Part shown: positions 1 to 8,529 of the stretch, in pieces
Layout: every line of letters begins with the position of its first letter
Numbering within the stretch: position 1 is the first letter of the stretch
Source of the DNA: Microvirga ossetica
GTDB taxonomy: Bacteria > Pseudomonadota > Alphaproteobacteria > Rhizobiales > Beijerinckiaceae
DNA: 64,000 bases
Assembly (NCBI RefSeq): GCF_002741015.1
Contig: NZ_CP016616.1
Location: 789,501-853,500 of the forward strand
Direction: 5' to 3'
The notes under the pieces: model-generated
Told to the model about the DNA's origin: nothing
What the model saw: only the letters and a program-made list of their open reading frames with translations
Databases searched by the model: none
Program-made: the position numbers and the translations under genes

Positions 1-152
1 ACGGCCGATAGAGCCTCTCGCCCGAGGATTTCAGGGTTTCCCCCAATATCCGAACACGAGGCAATGGCGGAACTTGTCGGCATCCGCGGCCCACCCTGTG
101 CCGACCCTGGTCCGAGCTTCTTTCGCATCTCGGCCGCATCGCGCCGACCCCG

Positions 153-899
153 GTGGCCGCGGACGGCAAGCGCGCGGTCGAGCTCGCAGGCGAGACCCAG
201 CCGGATGTCGTGATCCTCGACCACCGGCTCCCGCTCATGAACGGCATCGATGCGACCCGGGAGATCCGGGCGTTCCACCCACAGACGGAGGTGCTGATCT
301 TCACCATGCACCAGGGCGAGCCGCTGCTTCGCGAACTCCTCGAGGCGGGCGCGCGCGGCTACGTGCTCAAGTCGGATGCCCGACGCGTCCTGATCGCGGC
401 GGTTGACGCGCTGGCGCGTCACCAGCCCTTCTTCACCGGACAGGTCTCGGAAACCCTGCTGAGTTCCTACCTCGCCTTCGGCTCTCCTCCGGGCGATGTC
501 CTAACGCCCCGCGAGCTGGGTGTGGTGCAACTCATCGCGGAAGGACGAACCAACAAGGAGGCGGCCCAGCTCCTCGGCATCAACCTCAAAACGGCGAAAA
601 CCTACTGTTCCACGGCTATGCGAAAGCTCAAGGCGCACACGTCTGCCGACCTGGTCCGCTACGCGGTCCGCAACAAGCTGGCCGAGCCTCAATTAAATTC
701 GAGTGGTGCCTACAGCCGTGCCCGATCCTCCGGCCGAGACGCTGGGCACCCTTGGGTGCCCTTTCCGTCCAACGAGTCAAGCAGGACCGCGAGCGAGCGG
801 GTGTCGACGTGGTGGGCGCACAAGGTCAGGTATCTTCGAGAACGCCAGCCTCGTGGCGGATCCGGCCAAGAACTTGGTCATCATCATGAAGGACGGTAG
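153..899 (+). CDS. Truncated NarL/FixJ-type response regulator with LuxR DNA-binding domain
   Basis: Residues 1-90 are the C-terminal two thirds of a receiver domain. The phospho-acceptor Asp is about residue 23 (VVILDHRLPLMNG) and the conserved Lys sits in GYVLKSDA. A LuxR-type helix-turn-helix follows at about 115-175 (LTPRELGVVQLIAEGRTNKEAA). The first beta strand and the acidic pocket of the receiver are absent, and no upstream frame supplies them, so the gene is 5'-truncated or decayed. The GTG at 153 is only the first possible start. Family members normally end soon after RNKLAEP. Here the frame reads on for about 70 residues of low-quality sequence that overlaps an amidohydrolase remnant in another frame, so the true stop may be lost. 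Probably non-functional. Confidence 0.6.
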   Translation: MAADGKRAVELAGETQPDVVILDHRLPLMNGIDATREIRAFHPQTEVLIFTMHQGEPLLRELLEAGARGYVLKSDARRVLIAAVDALARHQPFFTGQVSETLLSSYLAFGSPPGDVLTPRELGVVQLIAEGRTNKEAAQLLGINLKTAKTYCSTAMRKLKAHTSADLVRYAVRNKLAEPQLNSSGAYSRARSSGRDAGHPWVPFPSNESSRTASERVSTWWAHKVRYLRERQPRGGSGQELGHHHEGR

Positions 900-927
900 G
901 ATCCACAAGGATACACTGCCCAGGTGA
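829..927 (+). pseudogene. C-terminal remnant of an amidohydrolase (imidazolonepropionase-like)
   Basis: In frame 1 the last 30 or so codons read VADPAKNLVIIMKDGRIHKD. This matches the characteristic end of metal-dependent amidohydrolases, where a strand of the composite beta-sandwich carries the DPAKNL..IMKDGKIYKNT signature. Nothing recognisable of the TIM-barrel core precedes it: upstream lies the response-regulator tail in a different frame. It is the stump of a deleted gene. Confidence 0.5.
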
Positions 928-1022
928 GGCTCCTCCGGGCCGGGCGCATCGGTCTTGCGTCCCATCGCCGGCACGGCTCGCGGCAGAGCCCGGGCTTGGG
1001 TCGGCACAGCCAGGAGGGGACC

Positions 1023-2513
1023 TTGCGAACGACCATTGGTGTATGGCTGAAACGGGTCGCGGTCGGCCTGGGCCTTCTCATGGCCCTGGCAGCGTGTCTC
1101 GTCGTTGCCGGCCTGGCGTTCCGGGCCTGGGACGCCCTTCGTGCCCCTCCGCTCGAGGCTTGGCACACATACGTTCCCGACGAGCCTGCCGCCGACGCAA
1201 TCGACGCCATGGATTGGGCCGCTTACCTCCGGAGGGAGGAGCGGCTCATTGCCGACGTGAGGCGGGAAGTCTTCCGCGCTCCGGATGACGGAGCGGCGAT
1301 CCCGATCAGCCGGTATGTCACCGGCAGCCCCGTCGACCCAGGGACATTCGCGAGCGACTGGAATCGCTCCTACGTCATGGTGCCCGAGGACACGCCGGTC
1401 GGAGCCGCCGTGTTCCTGCACGGCCTCACCGATGCCCCCTACAGCCTCCGCCATCTCGCTGCCGTCTACCGCGACCGTGGCTTCGTCGCCGTCGGCATCC
1501 GCCTGCCCGGGCATGGCACCGTTCCCGCAGCCCTTGCCGAGGTGGAATGGGAGGACTGGATGGCGGCGACCCGGCTGGCCGTGCGGGAAGCCGTCCGGCG
1601 TGCTGGGCCGGGCAAGCGGCTCCATGTCGTCGGCTTCTCGAACGGCGGCGCCCTGGCGATGAACTATGCACTCGACGCCGTTCTGGACGACGGCCTGCCA
1701 AGGCCCGAGCGCCTCGTCCTGCTCTCGCCGATGATCGGGATCACGGCATTCGCCCGCTATGCTGGCCTTGCCGGGTTGCCCGCCTTCTTCCCGGCCTTCG
1801 CGCGAGCCGCCTGGCTCGACGTGCTGCCCGAGTTCAACCCGTTCAAGTACAATTCCTTCCCTGTGAACGGGGCGCGGCAGGCCTACCAGGTTACGCAGGC
1901 AGCCCAGGATCGCATCAACCAGGCCGCTGTCGAGGGCCGCATCGCTGCCCTTCCGCCGATCCATACGTACCAGTCCGTGGCCGATTTCACCGTCAGCACC
2001 CGTGCGATCGTCACGAGCCTGTACGCGCGGCTCCCGGCGAACGGCAGCGAGCTGACGCTGTTCGACCTCAACCGGGCGATCGGCCTCGGGCCCCTGCTCG
2101 ACCGCTCCATGGACACGATCGTCGGACGGCTGCTGCCGCCGGCCCCGCGTGCATTCAGGACGACGCTTGTCACGAATGCCGACCCGTCCACGCTGGAAGC
2201 TGTCGAGCGGGCCGTCGAGAGCGGCGCAACGGCGGAGGCGGTGACGCACATGGGTCTGTCGTTCCCGCCCACGGCCTTCTCGCTCTCCCACGTCGCCCTG
2301 CCTTTTCCGATCACCGATCCGCTCTATGGCTCCCAACCGGGCACGGAGGAACGCTTCGGCATCAATCTCGGCGCGCTGACGCCCCGTGGCGAGCGGGGCG
2401 TCCTGATCGTCTCGCTGGACGCGCTGGTGCGCATCTCGTCGAACCCGTTCTACCCCTACATCGAGCGCAGGGTGATCGAGGGCATCGACCGACCTCCGCG
2501 GCAGGGCCCTTGA
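1023..2513 (+). CDS. Membrane-anchored alpha/beta hydrolase
   Basis: A 496-residue protein. An N-terminal hydrophobic segment at about residues 11-35 acts as signal anchor, and an alpha/beta-hydrolase core follows. The oxyanion-hole region reads VFLHGLTDAPYSL. The nucleophile elbow is GFSNGG with Ser near residue 206. Substrate is unknown; esterase, lipase or peptidase chemistry is possible. The TTG at 1023 is preferred because a strong ribosome-binding site (AGGAGGGG, 1012-1019) lies just upstream; the upstream GTG at 924 lacks one and would place 33 polar residues before the membrane segment. A very long open frame on the opposite strand is only its GC-rich shadow. Confidence 0.75.
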   Translation: MRTTIGVWLKRVAVGLGLLMALAACLVVAGLAFRAWDALRAPPLEAWHTYVPDEPAADAIDAMDWAAYLRREERLIADVRREVFRAPDDGAAIPISRYVTGSPVDPGTFASDWNRSYVMVPEDTPVGAAVFLHGLTDAPYSLRHLAAVYRDRGFVAVGIRLPGHGTVPAALAEVEWEDWMAATRLAVREAVRRAGPGKRLHVVGFSNGGALAMNYALDAVLDDGLPRPERLVLLSPMIGITAFARYAGLAGLPAFFPAFARAAWLDVLPEFNPFKYNSFPVNGARQAYQVTQAAQDRINQAAVEGRIAALPPIHTYQSVADFTVSTRAIVTSLYARLPANGSELTLFDLNRAIGLGPLLDRSMDTIVGRLLPPAPRAFRTTLVTNADPSTLEAVERAVESGATAEAVTHMGLSFPPTAFSLSHVALPFPITDPLYGSQPGTEERFGINLGALTPRGERGVLIVSLDALVRISSNPFYPYIERRVIEGIDRPPRQGP

Positions 2514-3002
2514 CCGGACATCCGGGTGGAATGCCCTTGGGATTGCCCCCATCGGCAGTATCGAGACCATTTCCTCCCGGCCACCCCGAGAGCTTGGACG
2601 AGCAGGACGAGGATGAGAGGGGCTATGCGCGACCGCAGAGATGCCGGGGACGCGAAGGGCTGGCGTGCAGCCTTCGGCAACGACGCCATCGGGAAGCAGA
2701 TCCGGGACGACGGGTCGAAGCGCTCCGTGACCTTCGGTTCGGCGTCACGGCATTGGCAATCCGAACCGCGAAGGTCTGGTTGGGGTCAATCTGAGTCATT
2801 CAGCTTGGCCGTGACAAGGTCGGCTCTCTGGCTGATTCCTGACGTTCGTAGATTCTGCCAGTAAGGTTCGACCTGCGATTGAACCGATGCCACAGTGGAG
2901 GAAATCGCTCGCTCAGTTGAGCTTGCTTCCCATACGCTTCCCAATCCGGTTTTCTGGGAAGCAAGACCAAACCTGATCGGCATCTAAGTGCCTGATAATG
3001 CT
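2514..3002. other. Gene-free stretch
   Basis: Between the hydrolase and the tRNA remnant I see no convincing coding frame, RNA gene or repeat. The short frames here have no recognisable motif and no good ribosome-binding site. Confidence 0.5.
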
Positions 3003-3054
3003 TGGTGAGCGCGCTGGGACTCGAACCCAGGACCCTCTGATTAAAAGTCAGAGC
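3003..3054 (-). pseudogene. 3' half of a tRNA-Lys (anticodon TTT)
   Basis: Read on the minus strand, this is an anticodon arm TCTGA-CTTTTAA-TCAGA, a variable loop, a T-arm CTGGG-TTCGAGT-CCCAG, an acceptor strand CGCGCTC, discriminator A and encoded CCA. The sequence upstream on that strand does not supply the matching acceptor half (GAGCGCG) or a D-arm that pairs, so this is a 3' fragment rather than a working gene. Duplicated tRNA 3' ends are the classic far border of elements integrated by tyrosine recombinases. With this polarity the element would lie at higher coordinates, the helicase side. No integrase is seen nearby. Confidence 0.6.
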
Positions 3055-3166
3055 GTCTTCCGGCCGCTGAAAGATCCCAAGAGCGTACCGCACTAGCGGA
3101 GGGATTCACAGATCGCCGGAAACGCCCCATGCTGGATGCTGGTGATTTGCCTTCGGACCGATCCAT

Positions 3167-5143
3167 ATGTCCACGTCTCCTCTGAGGCCCCTGCGGGCGC
3201 ATCAGCAGGCTCTTGCAGGCCTTGTTGATGCAATGACACGCGGCGAAGCGACAGGGGTTACCGACATCCTGGCGGCCGTGACGCCTGGCGGCGGCAAGTC
3301 CCTCCTCCCCGTGATTGCTGCGGCTCGCCTGCTCGAGGCCGGCTACGTCGAGCGGATTTGCTGGGTTGTGCCCCGCGACAGCCTCCGCCTCCAAGCCGAA
3401 GAGGCCTTTGCCGATCCGGTCTGGCGAGCCGCGCTTGGCCATGCGCTCTCAGTTCGTGCAGCCGACAACGAACCAGACCCGAGCCGGGGCTTGGCTGGGT
3501 ACATCACCACGTACCAGGCGATCGCGGCGGCACCGGACCTGCATCTTGCCGAACTCCGCCGCCATCGCACCCTGCTCGTGGTTGATGAGGTGCATCACCT
3601 GCCCACTCTCAGCGAGTACGAGCCAGCCGCATCTGCAAGTTCCGGTCAAGCTCCTCCCCTGAACGAAGATGCCTCAGCGTGGAGCCGGGCGCTGCTGCCG
3701 CTTCTGGAATCTGCAGCTCTGCGCTTGCTTCTCTCGGGGACCCTGGAGCGTGCGGATGGCCGGCGCATCCTGTGGCTGCCTTATCGCACTGGACCCGACG
3801 CTGGCACGCAGGAGGTTGATCTGGAGGCTCCCAGCTGGGCGATCACCGGCTACTCACGAACTCAAGCGGTAGCGGAGCGCGCGGTGCTCCCCATCACCTT
3901 TGGTGCCCTCGATGGTGAAGCCAGTTGGTTGCAAGCAGGACGAACCGCGACGGACGACGTCCGGCTGGGCCCCCATCGCCTGTCAGGCCCCTACCCGACC
4001 GAGACCACCCGCCCTGCCCTGTTCACCGCTCTGCGGACAGGATTTGCCCGGGAGTTGCTCCAGGAGGCTTTTAGGGCCACACGCAATCTCAGATCACGCC
4101 GGCGGGCCGAGCGGGGGCTGGCTGCCGATGAAGTCGTCCGGGGTCTCGGCAAGCTGCTCGTGGTCGCGCCTGATCAGCGTAGTGCCCGGCGCTACTGTGA
4201 GATGCTGCGAAGCTGGATGCCACCCCGGCAGGCCGAGAGGGAGGTACGATTGGCGATCTCGAATGAGCGTGGTGCACCCGAGGCGCTGGCCGCCTTTCGG
4301 CTGACAGCAGAGCCGGCGATCCTGGTCACGGTGGCCATGGCCTACGAAGGGCTGGATGCGCCGGAGGTCGCGGTGGTGGCTGCCCTGACCCACATCCGCA
4401 GCCGCCCCTGGCTTGAACAGATGATCGCCCGAGCCACGCGAGTGGATCCTCATGCGGGTCCCTACGAGAGTCAGCGCGCCCTCGTCTTCCACCCGGACGA
4501 TCCGCTGTTTGTCCGCTTCCGCCGCAGCATCGAGGCTGAGCAGGGGATGCTGGCCCGTCAGCGTCGGCGCAATGCTGAGGCGGAGACACCATCTTGGCTC
4601 GCCGAGCATCTCGCGGCACACCGGGATGAGGGCGAGGGGCGTGGAATTACGCCCTTGGAGAGTAATGCGCTGGGTCTGCGCTTTGCAACGCTGAAGCCCG
4701 GCCCGGTGTTCGAAGAGACGCGCCGAGAACGAAAGGCCGACCAAGCACATCTGATCGAGCCGCCTTCCGCGACGGAACGGCGGCTGCGGGCGCGCATCGG
4801 TGAGGCCGTTGCCGCTCAGGCAGTGGAGGACGAAGCCGGCCTGCAGATACCGCATGTTGGTGAGGGGCTCTACCACCGCTACAATGCGGTGCTGAAGCGG
4901 GTGTTCGGCAACAAGGGCCGAGGTCAGATGACCCTGCCTGAACTCGAGGCAGCTTTGACCTGGTTGGAGCGCAACCGGCTCAGTGATCACCTCCACCACT
5001 TGGAAGGCGATCCCCGTTACGCTTGGACGGCGGCTCGACGGCGCCGCTTGGTCTGGGACCAACGGTCCTCCCACTCTAGCCCTGAGGCTAAACGCTCGGC
5101 TCCGTCGGCGAAGATCATCCCGAAGGGCAGTTCACCCCAATAG
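3167..5143 (+). CDS. SF2 DEAD/DEAH-type helicase
   Basis: A 658-residue superfamily 2 helicase. Motif I is TPGGGKS (residues 39-45), motif II is DEVHH (140-144), motif III is LSGT (189-192), and motif VI is QMIARATRVDP near residue 417 at the end of the second RecA-like domain. About 200 residues of Arg/Glu-rich C-terminal region follow, with no domain I can name. The motif-I variant and overall shape resemble stand-alone helicases found in bacterial defence loci and genomic islands, but no nuclease, methyltransferase or other defence partner is adjacent. It stands alone, with gene-free DNA on both sides and a tRNA 3' fragment upstream. Substrate (DNA or RNA) cannot be told from sequence. Confidence 0.8.
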   Translation: MSTSPLRPLRAHQQALAGLVDAMTRGEATGVTDILAAVTPGGGKSLLPVIAAARLLEAGYVERICWVVPRDSLRLQAEEAFADPVWRAALGHALSVRAADNEPDPSRGLAGYITTYQAIAAAPDLHLAELRRHRTLLVVDEVHHLPTLSEYEPAASASSGQAPPLNEDASAWSRALLPLLESAALRLLLSGTLERADGRRILWLPYRTGPDAGTQEVDLEAPSWAITGYSRTQAVAERAVLPITFGALDGEASWLQAGRTATDDVRLGPHRLSGPYPTETTRPALFTALRTGFARELLQEAFRATRNLRSRRRAERGLAADEVVRGLGKLLVVAPDQRSARRYCEMLRSWMPPRQAEREVRLAISNERGAPEALAAFRLTAEPAILVTVAMAYEGLDAPEVAVVAALTHIRSRPWLEQMIARATRVDPHAGPYESQRALVFHPDDPLFVRFRRSIEAEQGMLARQRRRNAEAETPSWLAEHLAAHRDEGEGRGITPLESNALGLRFATLKPGPVFEETRRERKADQAHLIEPPSATERRLRARIGEAVAAQAVEDEAGLQIPHVGEGLYHRYNAVLKRVFGNKGRGQMTLPELEAALTWLERNRLSDHLHHLEGDPRYAWTAARRRRLVWDQRSSHSSPEAKRSAPSAKIIPKGSSPQ

Positions 5144-5679
5144 GGCATTAGATTACCGGCTCGGGCTGGACACGGGTCAGCCGAAGATCCCGCCGCTGGC
5201 CGACCTCGTCGTCCAGTCAGCCTGAGGCTTGGCCCCCCAAACTGCCCCGCTCACTTGCAACATTCGATCGACTTAGGCTACTAACCCCTTGTTTTCATGA
5301 GAAGCGAATGGCTCGAGGATAGTTAATAGCACTATGTCTACGTCCACGTAGCATACCAGCACATGTCGGTTCTCACTCCCGATAACTACTTTTTATCGGG
5401 AGTAAGGCGCCACGCTGGCTAGCATCCGCCCCATCGACGGCTCACAAGCTTCGAATCTAACGTTCTCACATTTCAATGTAAATCTTCGCATAGGAGCGAT
5501 CGCTCCAGCCGAGATTAGGCCATGCTTTCTTGCTGGTATCTTATCCGGGAGGACTCGCGATGGCACCGTCAACTTAACGCTTTTACTTGCTCTTCCTGGT
5601 GCTTAGGTCAGGAGCGTGCCGCGTATTTTCAATAGCTTAGACCCGTCGCGGAACAGCTGAGAACAGCGGAAAACGGCCT
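5144..5679. other. AT-richer intergenic region
   Basis: This stretch has no credible coding frame. Its base composition is clearly less GC-rich than its surroundings between about 5260 and 5660, compatible with acquired DNA or a regulatory region. It contains the perfect hairpin at 5375-5403, described separately. Confidence 0.5.
5375..5403. repeat. Perfect 11-bp inverted repeat with 7-nt loop
   Basis: ACTCCCGATAA at 5375-5385 pairs exactly with TTATCGGGAGT at 5393-5403 across the loop CTACTTT. No T-run follows on either strand, so it is not a standard intrinsic terminator. It could be a protein-binding palindrome or the end of a mobile element. Confidence 0.6.
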
Positions 5680-6060
5680 TCACTCAGTTAAGTTGACAAT
5701 ACCGCAGGAAAGCCCCATCAGCGGCCGGACGTTGGCGGACCCACATCGGCCGGACCAGCGCCATTGCAGCTGCTCCCCGGGTGATGAACACAGCCTGCCA
5801 TCCTCCAGGTAGCGGCGGCGGTCTGGAAGTGCGCAGATGTGATCTGCACCCAAGTCGCCTAACACGACCACCACCCAGGTGCGACCGTTGTCTGCCAGTT
5901 CAAGGTGGTAGCGGATTTTGATGCCGTCCGGGAAGTTGGCATACCGCGCAAGCCCACCCTCAGCGGCAGCCCTGACCAGTTCCTCAAGAGCCTGTGCTGC
6001 GCCCATCTCGACGGCTCGTCGCTCGGCTTGGGCAAAGCGAACGGGGTTGAACTTGATCAT
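5680..6060 (-). CDS. Hypothetical protein, 126 residues
   Basis: A soluble protein without signal peptide or membrane segment. The first 90 residues look protein-like: an amphipathic helix (residues 7-34) is followed by a strand-rich stretch including RTWVVVVLGDLGADHI. I do not recognise a family. The last 30 residues may be altered, as the 75-bp inverted repeat of the IS cluster begins just beyond its start. Start ATG at 6060. Confidence 0.4.
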   Translation of the reverse strand: MIKFNPVRFAQAERRAVEMGAAQALEELVRAAAEGGLARYANFPDGIKIRYHLELADNGRTWVVVVLGDLGADHICALPDRRRYLEDGRLCSSPGEQLQWRWSGRCGSANVRPLMGLSCGIVNLTE

Positions 6061-6087
6061 AGCCGAGCAGTAGGTCCGCAGGTAGGT

Positions 6088-6162
6088 TCTTCTCTATTCG
6101 GCGGTTTGAGGTCAAGCGCTTTCAGGCCTTCGACATTCCCGATGTTTGACGTCACTCGCGGG
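6088..6162 (+). repeat. Left copy of 75-bp inverted repeat bounding an IS cluster
   Basis: This block is the reverse complement of 8358-8432 with 73 of 75 positions identical (the two differences are adjacent, GA versus CT). Neither the IS110 nor the IS6 element between the copies has ends that coincide with it. Confidence 0.75.
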
Positions 6163-6383
6163 TCCTCGCTTCTCTTCGGGATCAGCTCTCGGGCTCTCCC
6201 AGTATGGGATCAGAAGAATGAGGCAGCCCAATCTGTCGCGCGTTCTGATCGCGCCAGGCGCGACCGACACAAGAACCCTAGCGAACTCACCTCATCCATC
6301 GTCCCGCAAGGGACGTCTCTCCACCGGCTGGCGGAAACTCGTCTACCTTTCTGTTCGTGTGACAGGCTGTTCCAACAGGCCGG

Positions 6384-7421
6384 TCAGGCGGTCGCCACGG
6401 CACTCTCCCTGGTCCAGCGGAACTCGGTGCCATCGCTCCAGAGGCGGTGCATGATGACGGCCAAGCGACGCGCCAGAGCCACGATGGCCTTTGGCAGGCC
6501 GCGCCGTCGGGCCACGGCCATGGCCCAGGCCTTCAGCCAGGACCATTTCTGCACCCGGGTCAGCAGCACCTGAGCTGCCTCATAGAGCAGAGTGCGCATC
6601 ATGGCGTCGCCGCACAGCGAGACGCGCCCGATCCGATTGCTCTCGCCGGACTGATTGAGAACCGGCGTGAGCCCCAGAGCGGGGCCGACTGCCTTGGAAG
6701 TCTTGAACCGCGCCGGAATGTCGATCGTGGCGCTGAAGGCCAGCGATACCACAGGACCGACACCGGGGATGGTCATCAGGCGCCGGCAGACGTCATCGTC
6801 CCGGACGGTCACCAACACTTTGCGATGCAGGATGGCGAAGCGCTCCCGCAGGCTCTGACGGGCTTCGAGGAGGCAAGCCATGATCTCGGCCAGCTCCGGT
6901 AGTCCCGCCACGAGCTCCCGGATCCGGTCCTCGAACCTGACCTTGCCAATGATCCCGACCTTGAGCCCAAAGTTGCGCAGCAGACCGCGGATGTCGTTCT
7001 CGATGGCAATGGCTTTTTCCTGCAATAACTTGCGAGCTGTCAGCAGGGCGCGTCTGTTCTGGCTGGTGAGCGTCGTCACATGAACGGGCCGGAACAGGTT
7101 GACGCGCATCATCTGAGCGATGCCGCGCGCATCGTTGCGGTCGGTCTTGTTCACCTGCGCCTTCAGGAACGCCTTGGTGTGACGCGTCTCAATGCAGATG
7201 ACCGGCAGCCCGGCCATGGCCAGCCCGCTGTAGAGCCACTGCGACAGCGGACCGGCTTCGAGCCCGACCCGCTCGAGCCGCCAGGCTGGATCCCGGAGCA
7301 CCTGCGCCAGGTCGTCTGGATGGCTGGTCACCTTCAGTTCGCGACAGACCTTGCCCGTCTCGTCCAGAATGCACAAAGAAGTCTCTTTGACCGAGACGTC
7401 GAGGCCGGCATAATGCTTCAT
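6384..7421 (-). CDS. IS110-family transposase (DEDD recombinase)
   Basis: A 345-residue protein beginning MKHYAGLDVSVKETSL, the typical N-terminus of the RuvC-like DEDD domain of IS110 transposases, with the second acidic residues in KTDRNDARGIAQMM. The C-terminal Tnp_20 domain starts near RRLMTIPGVGPVVSLAF and holds the catalytic-Ser segment NQSGESNRIGRVS. It appears intact. The ATG at 7421 follows GGGAGAAG; the longer upstream frame is not needed. IS110 elements lack terminal inverted repeats and use a bridge RNA from flanking non-coding sequence, so the exact ends cannot be set by eye. Confidence 0.85.
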   Translation of the reverse strand: MKHYAGLDVSVKETSLCILDETGKVCRELKVTSHPDDLAQVLRDPAWRLERVGLEAGPLSQWLYSGLAMAGLPVICIETRHTKAFLKAQVNKTDRNDARGIAQMMRVNLFRPVHVTTLTSQNRRALLTARKLLQEKAIAIENDIRGLLRNFGLKVGIIGKVRFEDRIRELVAGLPELAEIMACLLEARQSLRERFAILHRKVLVTVRDDDVCRRLMTIPGVGPVVSLAFSATIDIPARFKTSKAVGPALGLTPVLNQSGESNRIGRVSLCGDAMMRTLLYEAAQVLLTRVQKWSWLKAWAMAVARRRGLPKAIVALARRLAVIMHRLWSDGTEFRWTRESAVATA

Positions 7422-7542
7422 GCTGCGCTTCTCCCACCGATGCTTGTGGCTGGTCCTACCCAGACCACGTTGTACCATCAGCCTGAAGCGCAGCACCTCC
7501 CGACAGTCCGGCGGGGTGTGGCGCGAAGCCGATTACCCCATC

Positions 7543-8353
7543 TGTCGCAATATTTTGTTTCAGAGTTTCAGCTACGGTGGCCATAGTCACAGGAGCGGAG
7601 ACACGGATGTTCAAAGGCAGGCATTTTGATCGGTCGGTGAACCTGCTCTGCGTCAGGTGGTATCTCGCCTATAACCTCAGCCTGCGCAATCTGGAGGAGA
7701 TGATGGCCGAGCGAGGGATCTCCGTCGATCACGCGACCATTCGATGGATTGTGCGCTATTCGCCCGAATTGCTGGAGCGGTTCAATCGGCGCAAGCGAGC
7801 CGTCACCGGCAAGTGGCACGTCGACGAGACATATATCAAGGTGCGCGGGCGTTGGACGTATCTCTACCGGGCCATCGACAGTAATGGCGACACGGTCGAG
7901 TTCTGGTTCAGCGAGCGGCGCAACCTCACTGCTGCCAAGCGGTTCCTGCGCAAGGCGCTCAAGCGGCACGGCCGGCCCAAGCGGATTGTGATCGACGGCA
8001 GCCAGACCAATCGGGAAGCCATCCTGTCCTGTGATGCCGAGAGCCGTCTGCAGGACCGAACACGGCGCGATCTGAAGCCCATTTGCATCCGACAAAGTGC
8101 TTACCTCAACAACCGGATTGAGCAGGATCATCGGGCAATCAAGCGGCGGGTTCGACCCATGCTCGGCTTCAAGTCGATGAGCAGCGTCCGTATGATCCTG
8201 AGCGGCATCGAGATGGTCCACATGATGCGCAAAGGACAGGCGAAGTATGCCCGCAATCGGAAGACATCACTCGCGGAGCAGTTCGAGTTGCTTGTCGCCT
8301 GAGCGCTACTGAGAGCTTGTTCTTTCCGCGACTCTGCTCCAAATTTGCGACGC
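7543..8353 (+). mobile_element. IS6-family insertion sequence
   Basis: The ends are imperfect inverted repeats: left TGTCGCAATATTTTGTTTCA from 7543, and right, read on the minus strand, GCGTCGCAAATTTGGAGCAG ending near 8353. They share TCGCAA.. and CAGAGT. One transposase gene fills the element. No target-site duplication could be recognised. Confidence 0.6.
7607..8302 (+). CDS. IS6-family (IS26-like) transposase
   Basis: A 231-residue DDE transposase starting MFKGRHFDRSVNLLCVRWYL, the standard IS6 beginning. The catalytic triad is visible: Asp in WHVDETYIKVRGRW, Asp in IVIDGSQTN and Glu in NNRIEQDHRAIKRR. Length is normal for the family and the frame is uninterrupted. The upstream GTG at 7577 would add ten residues outside the conserved protein. 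It lies back to back with the IS110 gene. Confidence 0.88.
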   Translation: MFKGRHFDRSVNLLCVRWYLAYNLSLRNLEEMMAERGISVDHATIRWIVRYSPELLERFNRRKRAVTGKWHVDETYIKVRGRWTYLYRAIDSNGDTVEFWFSERRNLTAAKRFLRKALKRHGRPKRIVIDGSQTNREAILSCDAESRLQDRTRRDLKPICIRQSAYLNNRIEQDHRAIKRRVRPMLGFKSMSSVRMILSGIEMVHMMRKGQAKYARNRKTSLAEQFELLVA

Positions 8354-8357
8354 AACT

Positions 8358-8432
8358 CCCGCGAGTGACGTCAAACATCGGGAATGAGGAAGGCCTGAAA
8401 GCGCTTGACCTCAAACCGCCGAATAGAGAAGA
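8358..8432 (-). repeat. Right copy of 75-bp inverted repeat bounding an IS cluster
   Basis: Partner of the block at 6088-6162, in opposite orientation. It starts just outside the right end of the IS6 element and is not part of the IS6 terminal repeat. Confidence 0.75.
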
Positions 8433-8529
8433 GCCTCGAAAGTAGCTGTCTTTGATTGATACTGGCGGCGTGTCATTGCGAACTTGTACTGATCCTACAA
8501 CCGCGTGAGTCGCGTGAACTGCCTTATCA

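Noticed and set aside
777..2570. A 597-codon open frame on the minus strand
   Set aside because: It lies wholly over the alpha/beta hydrolase with its clear motifs. Its product is Arg/Gly/His-rich and motif-free, a typical shadow of GC-rich codon usage.
3003..3090. A complete tRNA-Lys gene
   Set aside because: Anticodon and T arms are perfect, but the upstream sequence on that strand gives neither an acceptor half nor a D-arm that pairs. Called as a 3' fragment.
3167..5143. A known multi-gene defence system around the helicase
   Set aside because: No nuclease, methyltransferase, ATPase or TIR gene adjoins it. Only the helicase can be supported, so no system name is given.
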